NCBI RefSeq assembly: GCF_910592395.1
Contig: NC_088324.1
Location: forward strand, 8,892,953 to 8,956,952
DNA from: Lineus longissimus
Taxonomy: Eukaryota; Nemertea; Pilidiophora; Heteronemertea; Lineidae
Length of the DNA: 64,000 bases
Reading direction: 5' to 3'
A program made the position numbers and the translations under genes. Positions 23,701 to 34,200 of this stretch are shown piece after piece (the stretch's first letter is position 1; every line of letters begins with the position of its first letter). Below the pieces are notes generated by a model. The model was given only the letters and a program-made list of their open reading frames with translations, was not told where the DNA came from and searched no databases.

Positions 23701-26700
23701 AGATCAGGACGGCCATTTATGATCCATTTTGCCAGCTCACGCCCGCAACCTCCACCCAACATCATCCCGCTGCTGTTGAACCCACAGCCGAGGAAAAAAC
23801 CTCGGACCTCTGGACTTTCCCCCATCAGCGGCTTGTGATCGGATGTGAATGACTCGGGGCCACAAACAGTTGATTTGACGCCGGTGCGTTCGATGACGGG
23901 TACTCGGTTGATGGCGCCCTCTGTGTGAACGCTGAACACATCCCAGTCAAGTTCGTAGAGGGAGAAGGCAAAGTCTTTCTCCATCTAGAAATAAACACTG
24001 GTTTAAATCACAGCTTATGGTGACATTGCAGGAACCAATTCAGAGTTCATCAGTGAATTCGATTCATTGGGGCATAAAGTGGTTATTTCAAAAAAGTTGA
24101 CTATCAGTATCGGGGGCAGCAGTAGCGCAGTCGAAGAGAGTCGGCCTCATGATCAGGAGGTCGTGGGTTCGACTCCCGGCCGAGTCACTGCTTAGTTCCC
24201 CTACTGGTCGAGTTCAAGCGAGCACCTTCTGGTTGCTCCTTGAAACCCCTGATTGATTTCTGTGGAGACCGGGGTAATAATATGATATCCCAAAGCGCTT
24301 TGAGCGAGAACTATAGTGTCACGGAATTGCGCTATATAAAAGACTCATCATCATTATCACAGGGGTTTATATGTAGTACAAAAAGATAAGGACAAAACAG
24401 AGTTATCTGTATTTAATATCACCAGTAGCAACAATGATAAATTGAGGTACATGTACATTATATTTCATGTATCTTCTGCACAAGGGTTTAATTTTTAATG
24501 ATAGGTTGGCAAGACTTACCTCGCCAGTAAAAATAGGATCCGGTTCATAGCCACCCATCGAGAGCGCATCGCCCTGAAGTTTGAGGTAGACTGATGCATC
24601 ATGGTCCCTAACGTTGGGCATATTTTGAATTCCTTCAATACGTTCCGTGACAACGTATGCGTGTTTCATTGGAACGAGCGGCACCTTGACGCCGGCCATT
24701 TTTCCTAGTGAAGGTGCCCAAACGCCTGGAAAACAGAACATATATGTACATGTACTATCATTCAGGTTCTCCATCTTAGGGAAGGTTTTTTTCTTCTTCT
24801 TCAGCCTTTGTGGCCGGCAATTTGGCTGGTTGTGCGTGTGTATCCTGTGACGCAATTATATGGCCAGTGTGCTGCGTCTCAAGGTTTAAGTCCGTTTTCG
24901 TCTGCTTGTGCTTGTCTGGTTGCCATATTGACAGGCAGACGATCCCGTTCGATGTCAGAGGTTGCCAACCAGGGCTAAGGATCGATACCAGTGTCGCTGA
25001 AGTATTTGATGATAACCTTGACTTCATTCAACATAAACAGCAGAATACACTAATGATACAGAGAAACACGAGAACAAATTTACTTTTCTTGGTCACAGTG
25101 TATCTTTTAGGACTTGCTGACTTGGAATATGCTGCATGCCAAGTAGCACACACTGGGTAAATGTATAACTGTACACTAGTGGAGCCACTTGGCACACAGC
25201 ATACTCGTACAGAGGTTTGAGGTCTTTCATTCTCGTACTCAAGAACAGTGTGAGGAACCAAGAATGCTTCTTCTGTAAAGCATCACTGGTGCATCCAGTG
25301 CTAGGCCCTATGCTCAATAATATTGAGGAAACTAACATGCTCACCTGCGCAGTTAGCCACATTATTTGTTTTGATAACACCCCTGTCTGTTTCAACTCCA
25401 ATCACTCTCTTCACTCCAAATTCATCAACTTTTGTTTGGATATCAGTGACACTGCAGTCAGTGACTACCTACAAAACGAAATCATCATTATAAATCCTTG
25501 ATTTCAGGATGCGACAGCCACTAACCTCGAAAAGTTGATCAAGGTAAGGACGCATGGGGCTATAGCAGCATATATAGGAAGATGAATACTACCATTAAAA
25601 CACTGGTGCAAGAGTGATGACTTTTTTAATTAGTTGAAGTGCAATTAACTAAGCAGACGTACCAATCCCTTAATAGCAGACACCTCTCTAATAAGGACAC
25701 CCTCTCTATAATAAAGACACTTGATTTGGTCCAAACTTGGTTGTTTCAATTCAGTTTGACCTCTCTAATCAGGACACCTCTCTATTAAGGAAAGCTAGTC
25801 AGTCCCAAGGGTATTCTTATTAGAGAGCTTTTACTCTCGAGTATAGTCAATGTCCTCCCTACCTTAGCCCCACGTTTGGTAGCACCTCTCGTCAGTGCTG
25901 AGCAAAATCCTGCCGGGTCAATAGTGCCATCACCTGGGCTGTATAGCACACCGTAGACATCATCAACATTCATTAATGGGTAAATATCTTTCGTTTCTGC
26001 TGGGCCTAGAACGTGTGACTCGATACCGAAGGCTTTGCCAAGCTGAAAATTCAAATGAAACATCACATCAATGTATCAGACAAATCAATAGATGCATGAT
26101 TGTTCTTCTGCGAAAGGGAGCCACAATTACCAATCAAGTTTTACCATAGTCATATGCTGCGACCTGTGCTTCAGGGCCTTTCAGTTCACTCGGTACTATC
26201 TGATCTAATACCGCATGTCAAAAAAATCTTCTAAAGAGATTGCAGGCTCTTCTCCACAGTTACAGCCATCCATCATTCAGGGATAAATCTACCAAATTTT
26301 GCCCAGAAACCTACTGGGAACGCGCTGATCGAGCAGTCAGGCTGGACTTCGGTGACTACGTACCGATGACATATCCAAACCACAGGCAAGTTGCTCACCA
26401 CATGGCCAGGTGGTGAAACACAACAGTGAAAAACTGATTGTAGTTGAACAGGCAGAATTGTCATTATCATAAAACTGCTAAAACATGCATCGTGGATGAA
26501 AATTCTTACACTCATCATTCGCTTGTATTCATCGAGTCTTTCTTTTGTCGAGGAAATGAACATGCCACCATTTTCAATCCATCCTGGATCGACTCCTGTC
26601 TCTTCTTCGATCTGTTTGATGACATTTCGTGTGTGATTTATCAGTTGGACGTCAATGTCACTTGGCCGTAATCGCCAGAGCAAACCTGAAGAAAAAGTTT

Positions 26701-27982
26701 ACAAAATTGGTCTGGAAGTGATAAAAGGAATGCAAACGTGAAAACAAAACTATCAGAATTACACACCTCTAAGAGTCTGACCTATTTTTACACGTCAAGA
26801 ATCAGAAGGTCAGCTGGCCCAGATCTAAACATCCTCGATTACTAGGTCAGTCGTATGCTCTTCCCCTCGCATGACAATCTCCGTTGCGGTTGGTGCCGAG
26901 TATCGGCCTGAGTTCAGGATGAGATCTGAAGGGTCTCTAAACAACCTTGTTGCACTATCAAAGAGCTGTACAGATGCAGATACGCACCTGGTCGAACACA
27001 GATCATGCTTTTACTTTGATGTGCTACACTCAAAAGCAGTGTGCCAGGTAGTCGAAGAGGCCAGCTCATCTTTATCAATCAACTCAGTGTTCGTTACACC
27101 GTGCTTGACAAGATCACACAGTACTCACCAGCAGTGTGCCAAGTTGTCCCAGCCGTCAGCTGGTCTTTCTCAATCAACTCAGTGTTCGTTACACCTTGCT
27201 TGACAAGATCACACAGTACTCACCAGCAGTGTGCCAAGTTGTCCCAGCTGTCAGCTGGTCTTTCTCAATCAACACAGCGTTCATTACAACTAGCTTGACA
27301 AGATCACACAGTACTCACCAGCAGTGTGCCAAGTTTTCCCAAGCCGTCAGCTGGTCTTAATTCTCAATCAACACAGTGTTCATTACAACTAGCTTGACAA
27401 GATCACACAGTACTCACCAGCAGTGTGCCAAGTTGTCCCAGCCGTCAGCTGGTCTTTCTCAATCAACACAGTGTTCGTTACAACTTGCTTGACAAGATCA
27501 CACAGTACTCACCAGCAGTGTGCCAAGTTGTCCCAGCCGTCAGCTGGTCTTTCTCAATCAAAACAGTGTTCGTTACACCTTGCTTGGCTAGATGATACAG
27601 GGTGTTGCAGCCAAGCGATCCGCCTCCAATAATAACAACATCGGCAGACTGGGGGAGGGACGAGTCGCCTGCTGTTGTACTTTGTAACGTTCTAAAATGA
27701 AAAACAATGCACAAGTGAGTTTTTGATCATCGCACACTAACTCTAGCATCGAAATTTGACATAATTCTGGACACATGTGCAAAGTGATTTACAGGTAATT
27801 GATTTTTTTGGCTCTGATTCATCTTCTTCAAAAAGGCCTTATTGTCATATGGTGGTTACTTACTTATAAGGTACACCAGCATGCACATGCTCATCCCCTG
27901 TGGCCCCACTGCATGCCCTGGATGCAGGTGGCTGCAACCTTGCGATGAGAGATCGTGAATGGTATATGGCAGCTCGCAGCAT
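17764..27982 (-). CDS. SARDH: Sarcosine dehydrogenase, mitochondrial (15 exons)
   Basis: Oxidatively demethylates sarcosine to glycine in the mitochondrial matrix, using FAD and tetrahydrofolate. Coding exons, all with GT-AG borders and consistent phases: 27982-27864, 27691-27513, 26685-26510, 26042-25863, 25468-25345, 24725-24520, 23984-23677, 23569-23428, 22499-22416, 22222-22109, 21411-21162, 20817-20670, 20372-20116, 18656-18488, 18028-17764. They sum to 2721 nt (906 aa), close to the human enzyme. Exon 1 encodes an Arg-rich mitochondrial presequence ([12 protein letters not shown]). Residues 58-67 hold the dinucleotide motif [15 protein letters not shown] (His97) matches the covalent flavin histidine of this family. 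The C-terminal half ([20 protein letters not shown]) is the folate-binding GcvT-like region. Residues such as [16 protein letters not shown] favour SARDH over dimethylglycine dehydrogenase. No break was found. Confidence 0.97.
18838..20112. repeat. 57-bp minisatellite filling SARDH intron 13
   Basis: About 22 units with a 57-bp period (for example aagaaaagg at 19201 and 19258). Each joins aagaaaaggcaacagaac, aaaaagctgttgcacacct and atagcacaaactctggaggc. 57 is divisible by three, so 19-residue repeats appear in long frames on both strands; these are not genes. On the SARDH strand every unit ends in a pyrimidine tract plus CAG (cttttcttgcctccag), and the array starts within about 10 bases of the exon 13 donor. 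Confidence 0.95.
22698..23066. mobile_element. 369-bp MITE, copy 1 (in SARDH intron 8)
   Basis: Terminal inverted repeats atagcattccgcgaag and cttcgcggaatgctat bound 369 bp with no coding capacity. It is nearly identical to 35703-36071. It contains tgacgtca (CRE-like), gtcacgtgac (E-box-like) and ctataaata (TATA-like) close to the right end. No clear target duplication was seen here. Confidence 0.88.
24110..24360 (+). mobile_element. tRNA-derived SINE (in SARDH intron 6)
   Basis: The head has a Pol III A-box (tagcgcagtcgaagagagtc, from 24123) and a perfect B-box (gggttcgactccc, 24165-24177). The tail carries aaagcgctttgag and gcgctatataaaa, a 3' module common in invertebrate SINEs, and ends in a catcatcatt simple repeat. 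It lies antisense to SARDH. Confidence 0.85.
25665..25835. repeat. Dispersed repeat rich in ctctattaaggacac
   Basis: Alternating phrases such as acctctctaataaggacac and ctctctattaagg recur within this segment. Related phrases appear at about 31740-31790 and 37097-37237, some in opposite orientation. It probably belongs to a dispersed element family. It lies in SARDH intron 4. Confidence 0.55.
27020..27605. repeat. 95-bp array made of SARDH exon 2 end plus splice donor
   Basis: The last 70 or so bases of SARDH exon 2 and the first 26 or so of its intron are repeated at a 95-99 bp period. Donor copies (tactcacc on the plus strand) start at 27122, 27217, 27312, 27411 and 27506; only the last is the true exon 2 border. 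A sixth, diverged copy lies near 27030. Copies keep exon-like codons and an intact GTGAGT. Confidence 0.95.
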
Positions 27983-28993
27983 GGTGATCGCCTTACTCTT
28001 TATACTCCGATACTAGTTGTAGTAGTTAGAGGCACTTCGACGTCTGCCAGGAGCGTTATAGTGATCCACCGCACACAGAACAAGGCTTAAGCTTACCAAG
28101 AGAGGTTGGCGGTCTAAAAAGTTAAAGCAGAGAATTAGGGGTAATATCAGGGACATTAGCATAGGCATAGTTAATTGACATTGCGTCATTGGCATAATTT
28201 ACGCGAAACATAGAGAGATCAGGCACGTCACTGGCGCGCAACTCGGCACGTGCTCGCACATACATTCCGCGTCCACTGACGTGAAGAAGGACGGATGTTA
28301 ATTGTGATTTGGACTGTAAGTGGAAAGTGTGTGGTAAGTGGTGCATGGAAAGTGGTAAGTCAGTGCTTTCTCAAGTACCCTACCGAAGTGTCACAATAAC
28401 TTACTTGCTAACTACATTGTTGCTTGGCATTGGAATCGAATGTATCTATAATTCTAACTTTCTCTAATAATAACTATAGACTAAAATCGGATAAAAATTT
28501 TCTTACGGAGCTGAAATGTTTTTTCTCCACCCCTCTCGTCTGCTTTTATAGTGCTTATCAATAGTGTAAAAAAGATTTGGTGGCACTGCGGTTCTTAAGC
28601 AGTCATGAAGTTAAGAAAGTAATTTCTGCTAATTTTCTTTCCTTTCTTATCAATTTTACCAACGATTGGCAATTTTAGATCGGTGGATATGAAAGGAAAA
28701 TATCAATTATACATTAAGATAATTAAAAGGGCTTGAATTAACAATTTAGATACTTGTTCACTACACGAACTGTTGTAATATTGCATAGCTGTCAAAACCA
28801 GGAAGTATATTTTTCTTCGTACATGGGATAAGCGTGAGCTCAATACATTGCCACTATCAGCTGCATTATGTATACAATGATATATGTTGCATGATAAGAA
28901 GGCATAACACAGTACTTAGTCTAAGATAACGCTACGACGTTACAGGACCGGCACCAGAAGAATACCTTTAAAAGTTGTCTTTTGAACCCTCGG

Positions 28994-29080
28994 GCCTCGA
29001 TCAGCCTCGATAAGCCTCGATCAGCCTTGATTGGCCTCGATCAGCCTTGATTGGCCTCGATCAGCCTCGATTGGCCTCGC
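28994..29080. repeat. 10-bp minisatellite
   Basis: About nine units of gcctcgatca with variants gcctcgattg and gccttgattg, in exact 10-base register. Confidence 0.92.
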
Positions 29081-30566
29081 CTGTGCTGCCCGGACAATAA
29101 ATAATTGATGCTCCCCTAAAAACTATGTGGTGTCACGTTATGGAGCCAAAGTGTAGCTGGGTTGGGAATTCTACCTGGTGCCGAAGTTAAAGATTCGCGA
29201 AATACGACAACAAAGCCAGACTTCCATTAGAACCGTTACTTACACAGTACTTAACAAAAATAACGATAATGGTGTCGAAAGATATAAGCTTAGTTTGTAT
29301 GCATTTTCAGGTGTTTGTCTACAGTAGTACCCCAGACTTGCCACACGTACAGGCATGACAGAAACATCTGTAGGCCTAAGGAGCTGCCAACTCTTTAGTG
29401 ATGGAGAATTAATAAAGACTAGTCTTATATTCTTGATTAAATGTTCGTTTACAGAGTCTCACATCTCGCCACTGTAGAACTTCCCCAACCTGTGTTCTCT
29501 TCTCTGCCCCCCAATTTGGTCTGTGGGCCAGCAGACAAATTGCACTTGAATTTACATTTACCACTAGTACAATACCATAAGACCATATCTGTTGCAACTT
29601 TACGAGAATAACTAAAGTCTTTCTCACCTCAACTTTAGACCGGCATTTGGGCATCACAAGAGTATTAAATTACCTATCACTATCAGGAACTTCCTCCCAC
29701 TGAGACAACCAGAGCAGTGATCATAGTCTGTACAGAAATCATGCAGAAGTGAAACAGTTGCATTACCTTTGGTCATAGTGCTTAACAGTATTAATGTAAC
29801 TCCTGTACTTCATTCTCCCAGTCACTTTCACTCTCTTATTCAAGTGGGGAAGCCAGGGGATTCCCCACACCATAGCAACAGGCAGGAAATTCCATGCAAA
29901 TCGGTTACATCTGAAACTAAGAAATATGAAAATACATGTACCTTTATCACCTCATCTACCACTACAGGAACTTCCTAGTTGTCAATTGGTACGCAAATTT
30001 GAATTTGATTGACCCACAGCCAGAGATAATGATACATAACACTCAGACAACATAGTCATTATCTGGTGTGCCCAGGTGTGTAAGTTAAAGTCAGGTTGTC
30101 GTTCATTAGAAATTTGTAATTGAATTTGAAAATATCCAAATGCGTAAATATACAGTCGTAGGCCTTTTTGAAGGTCTTGTTTGATTTAGAGATATAAAAC
30201 TATGGTATTTGTGGAACAAGTATGAATAATGCTGATGTTATATAGAGACACCTAGTTTATCAGCCCCTTTCACCTGACTTAATCTGGGCGACATGGCTCT
30301 ATAGTCTGCCTTTAAAGGTTGTGACATGTCCAGGTTGAGTGTTGCTTAAACCAGTTCTGGCCGACCTTGCTATAGCCTTCCTTTAAAGATAGGGTAATGA
30401 CCGATTGAGTGTGAGCTTGAAACCAGGCCTATCTAGCCTTCCTTTGAAGATAGGGTAATGTCCGGGTTGGAGTGTCAATTCAAACCAGTTCATATTTAAT
30501 CTTACTTCGGATTTATTAGATTTAAAGTTATTGTCAAGTATTGGTAGGCATGATCAAGCGAATCCC

Positions 30567-30592
30567 CCCCCCCCCCTCCCCCCGATACTGTG
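30567..30592. repeat. Poly-C tract
   Basis: A run of about 13 C, one T, then six C. A very similar tract lies at about 37846-37865. Confidence 0.9.
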
Positions 30593-31237
30593 CTTATCAA
30601 CTTAGAGTAACCAATCTAAGTTATTGAATTGTATGCAGTCCTAGTCACAATTGACATCCCTTCTGCTTCACATGCAATTTGCGTGCTGAATTGCACTCCA
30701 GTCTGGTGCGCAAGTGACGAGGTTATCGCTCTATCTTTCGCAAAGGTTGTGTTTGTTCTAATAATATGCACTTTCAACATGGCAGGTTTTTTATGATATG
30801 ATATCTGATGGCCTGTAGGCCTACTTTGGATTCAAATTGAATGTCTTCCAGGGTTTACTGACCTACACTACATACTATGTGAATGAACACCATGCCATGC
30901 ATTGACTGTCATCTCGTACTTAAGTAATGCCATTTTTATGATTGATGGGATGTCATAATTGTGACCCTTTTTTGAAATTTTTCCATATGGCACAAATGTA
31001 TTGCTATAATAATTGATTTATCAGTTTTTCGTGGCACCATTTATATAAATTTATCTATCATTCGGCCTGCTGGCGTATACCTTTTATAGTTCATTTGGCC
31101 AGAAGGACGTGTCCCAGTTTAAATTTTACTCATCATCATCATCATCAAAAGCATGTGTGCTTCTTAACCATGATTTTCCTGACCATCATGAAAACAGGTG
31201 TGCTGCTTTTTTACTGAACTTTCTTCAATGATTTCAG

Positions 31238-34200
31238 GTGGTGACCCCAAGTCAAAGAAAATATTTACCAAAATGGCCTCCCCTGGAGAAAGGTTGATTA
31301 GTCTTGGGGCAGGCATACCCTGCACAAGTGTCCGAGTTGATGCTGCCAAGGTTGTCCAGAAAGCTGTTGAGGCGCGCATAGTAAGTGTTCTGACTGAAGG
31401 TGTTCAAAAGGTCTTAGCAGGGTGGACTACGGAACTGGGGATGTCAGATTTCCACTTTAAGGTGAATTTCTGACTTTTTCCTCTTTGCTGAATGAAGGAT
31501 AAACACCCTTTAATGCCATAAGATTTACAATACAGTGTCACCTTTTTCTGCCTCAAAAGAATTGTTTCAAAGAACTTTATTCATTTAAAAAAATGTTTTG
31601 TACAGAAAGAAGAATTGGAGACAGGAGCACAATTCTTGACGTACCTGTCCACAGGAGAGGGGCACCCAGAGTGGAGAGAAGAGATGTCAAAATTCTTATC
31701 TGAGGAGTACGGAGATCCTGTATCAAGGTAGGTACAGTTGAGCCTCTCTATTTAAATGCTGTCCTTAATAGGGAGGTGTCCCCAATGGTGGTCAAATTGT
31801 ATAGAAATGACTCTGTTTGGGGACAAAAATCACTATCCTGCTTTCATAATATTGCACTACGATATTTTGTACTTCTGTTTTCTTGAGCCACCAGTAAAAT
31901 ACAACGAACACAAGCACCATAACCCTTTTAGTTCAAAAAGCCGGCATGGACCTAATCCCTGTCTACTATAAACAGAAAACAAAACCACTTTTTTAACATA
32001 ATTTTATTGCACCTAATGATACCTGTCTATTTTCATTTTTCAGCGACGACCTCCACTTGACTGCTGGCGCCACCCATGGATTGCATCTGGCAATGACTCT
32101 CCTCCTTGAGAAAGGCTCACCTTGCTTCACTGAGGAACCCCACTATTTCCTTGCTGCTGGCGCCATCAAAGACTCTGGTATCCTCGGAGTTCCAGGTAAT
32201 TATGAGGCGCTATGTGGGAATGAAATTATTTGGCAAATTGATTTGAAGTAACAGTAATATTATGGGGGACAATAGAGTGACGAATGGAAGAACTAAATGG
32301 GCGTCCAAACATTCTGTTGACTTGTTATGATTTAAATTACCAAACTTTCATCCATTCAGAAAAGCTGTGACAAACTGCTTTCCTGTTGATACTACTCTCA
32401 GTAACATAATGATGCTTTACCCTTGATATAAAGTTGCCTTTTAAACAAAATCGTATTCAGGTTTGATTTAAAATATCCTTCAAGTTGGCGAGAAAAACCT
32501 ATCATTGAAATTGTTAGTCACATTGCCCGCTGTTGAGTGGTAAGATTCCCAGATGCGGGCTGCGAGAATTTGCATGATGTCAGGCTGACGTCATTTTGTT
32601 GACAAACTATTGATGCTGGTTTTTTTCTTCTTTCAGTCGAGATGGACGATGATGGACTCAGTGCAGACGACCTTGAGAAGAAAGCCTCGGCATACGAATA
32701 CACGTGGGACAAGACACCATCTAATAAACCTTACCGCGGTGTAGTCTACATGGTGCCAATATTCCATAATCCCACTGGGAAATGTTACTCCCCAGGTACA
32801 TATATAGCTCTGTAATGTTTGCTTGGTCTACATGGTGCCAATATTCCATAATCCCACTGGGAAATGTTACTCCCCAGGTACATATATAGCTCTGTAATGT
32901 TTGCTTGGTCTGCATGGTGCCAATATTCCATAATCCCACTGGGAAATGTTACTCCCCAGGTACATATATAGCTCTGTAATGTTTGCTTGGTCTACATGGT
33001 GCCAATATTCCATAATCCCACTGGGAAATGTTACTCCCCAGGTACATATATAGCTCTGTAATGTTTGCTTGGTCTACATGGTGCCAATATTCCATAATCC
33101 CACTGGAAAATGTTACTCCCCAGGTACATATATAGCTCTGTAATGTTTGCTTGGTCTGCATGGTGCGAACATTCCATAACCCCACTGGGAAGTGTTACTC
33201 CCCAGGTACATATATAGCTCTGTAATGTTTGCTTGGTCTGCATGGTGCGAACATTCCATAACCCCACTGGGAAGTGTTACTCCCCAGGTACATATATAGC
33301 TCTGTAATGTTTGCTTGGCCTGCATATGATGCTCACTAATCTCTCATTATTATTCAGAGAGATGTCGAGCGCTTGTTGCTATCGCCAGAAAACACAACCT
33401 CCTGCTGTTCAGTGAAGACGTGTATAACCTTCTCTACTACACTGGCAACTTGCCACCCAAGAGGTTTTTCTTCTATGACAACAAGTAAGTCGTATGAAAG
33501 AGACTCGCGATGCAGTTGCGGTGTAGTGGCTGGGACTCTCGACAAGCAGTCTGGAGATCCTGGGTTCCATCCCCACTGTTGGCGTGAGACTGTAGGCAGG
33601 TCTCTTTGTCTTACTTGCCTCTCTGCACCTAGGACTATAAATGGTTACCAGTCAGAAATGCTCAGATTGTAGCCCTGATTGAGCAGCTCATTTGAGGTCT
33701 ACTGAAAGGTTTCAGGACAGACCAGGGTTTCAGTGTAAAGTCGGATGATAATCTATATCGTAGTTGATATCAGACTATAAACCCTAAACTTTGACATTTC
33801 GTTGACAGGCAATCGTGGCATGTTTTCTGGCCAGTCAAAAAAGTGTAGGAAAAACAGACACCATGTGAAAAAGGCACTGATATTTAGTTGCATATCTACA
33901 CAATTAGAAAATTTCAAAGTCAAGATCAGTTTTTCAAATTTTCACTGAACGCTTTATAATGCCTGTACTGTGTTTTCAGATCAGATGCGGACTACGTTGG
34001 CAGCGTGATAAGCAATGGCTCCTTCTCGAAGTATCTCGCGCCTGGAATAAGAATCGGATGGTACGAGGCGCCCAAAAGAGCTATGGACTGCTTTGAGAAA
34101 TCGTAAGCATAACCTTGTGATTTACTGAATGGGGGGTGGGATATATGAGACGTTCGCTGGCAGGAGTTGGTGTGGTTGTCACACAGAGAAACGAAGAATA

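Larger units (their letters stand above)
27983..31237. other. Intergenic region between SARDH and the aminotransferase
   Basis: The two genes diverge from here. No convincing further exon was found; the missing 5' exon of the aminotransferase may lie here. Contents: a 10-bp minisatellite (28994-29080), loosely repeated ccttcctttaaagatagggtaatg phrases at about 30240-30500, and a C-tract (30567-30592). No TATA box was tied to either gene. Confidence 0.6.

Noticed and set aside
24110-24200. Functional tRNA gene
   Set aside because: The A- and B-boxes are good, but the sequence continues into a SINE tail (aaagcgctttgag) and lacks a matching acceptor stem.
27020-27513. Extra coding exons of SARDH encoded by the 95-bp copies
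   Set aside because: The protein is complete without them, the unit breaks the frame, and no acceptor precedes each copy.
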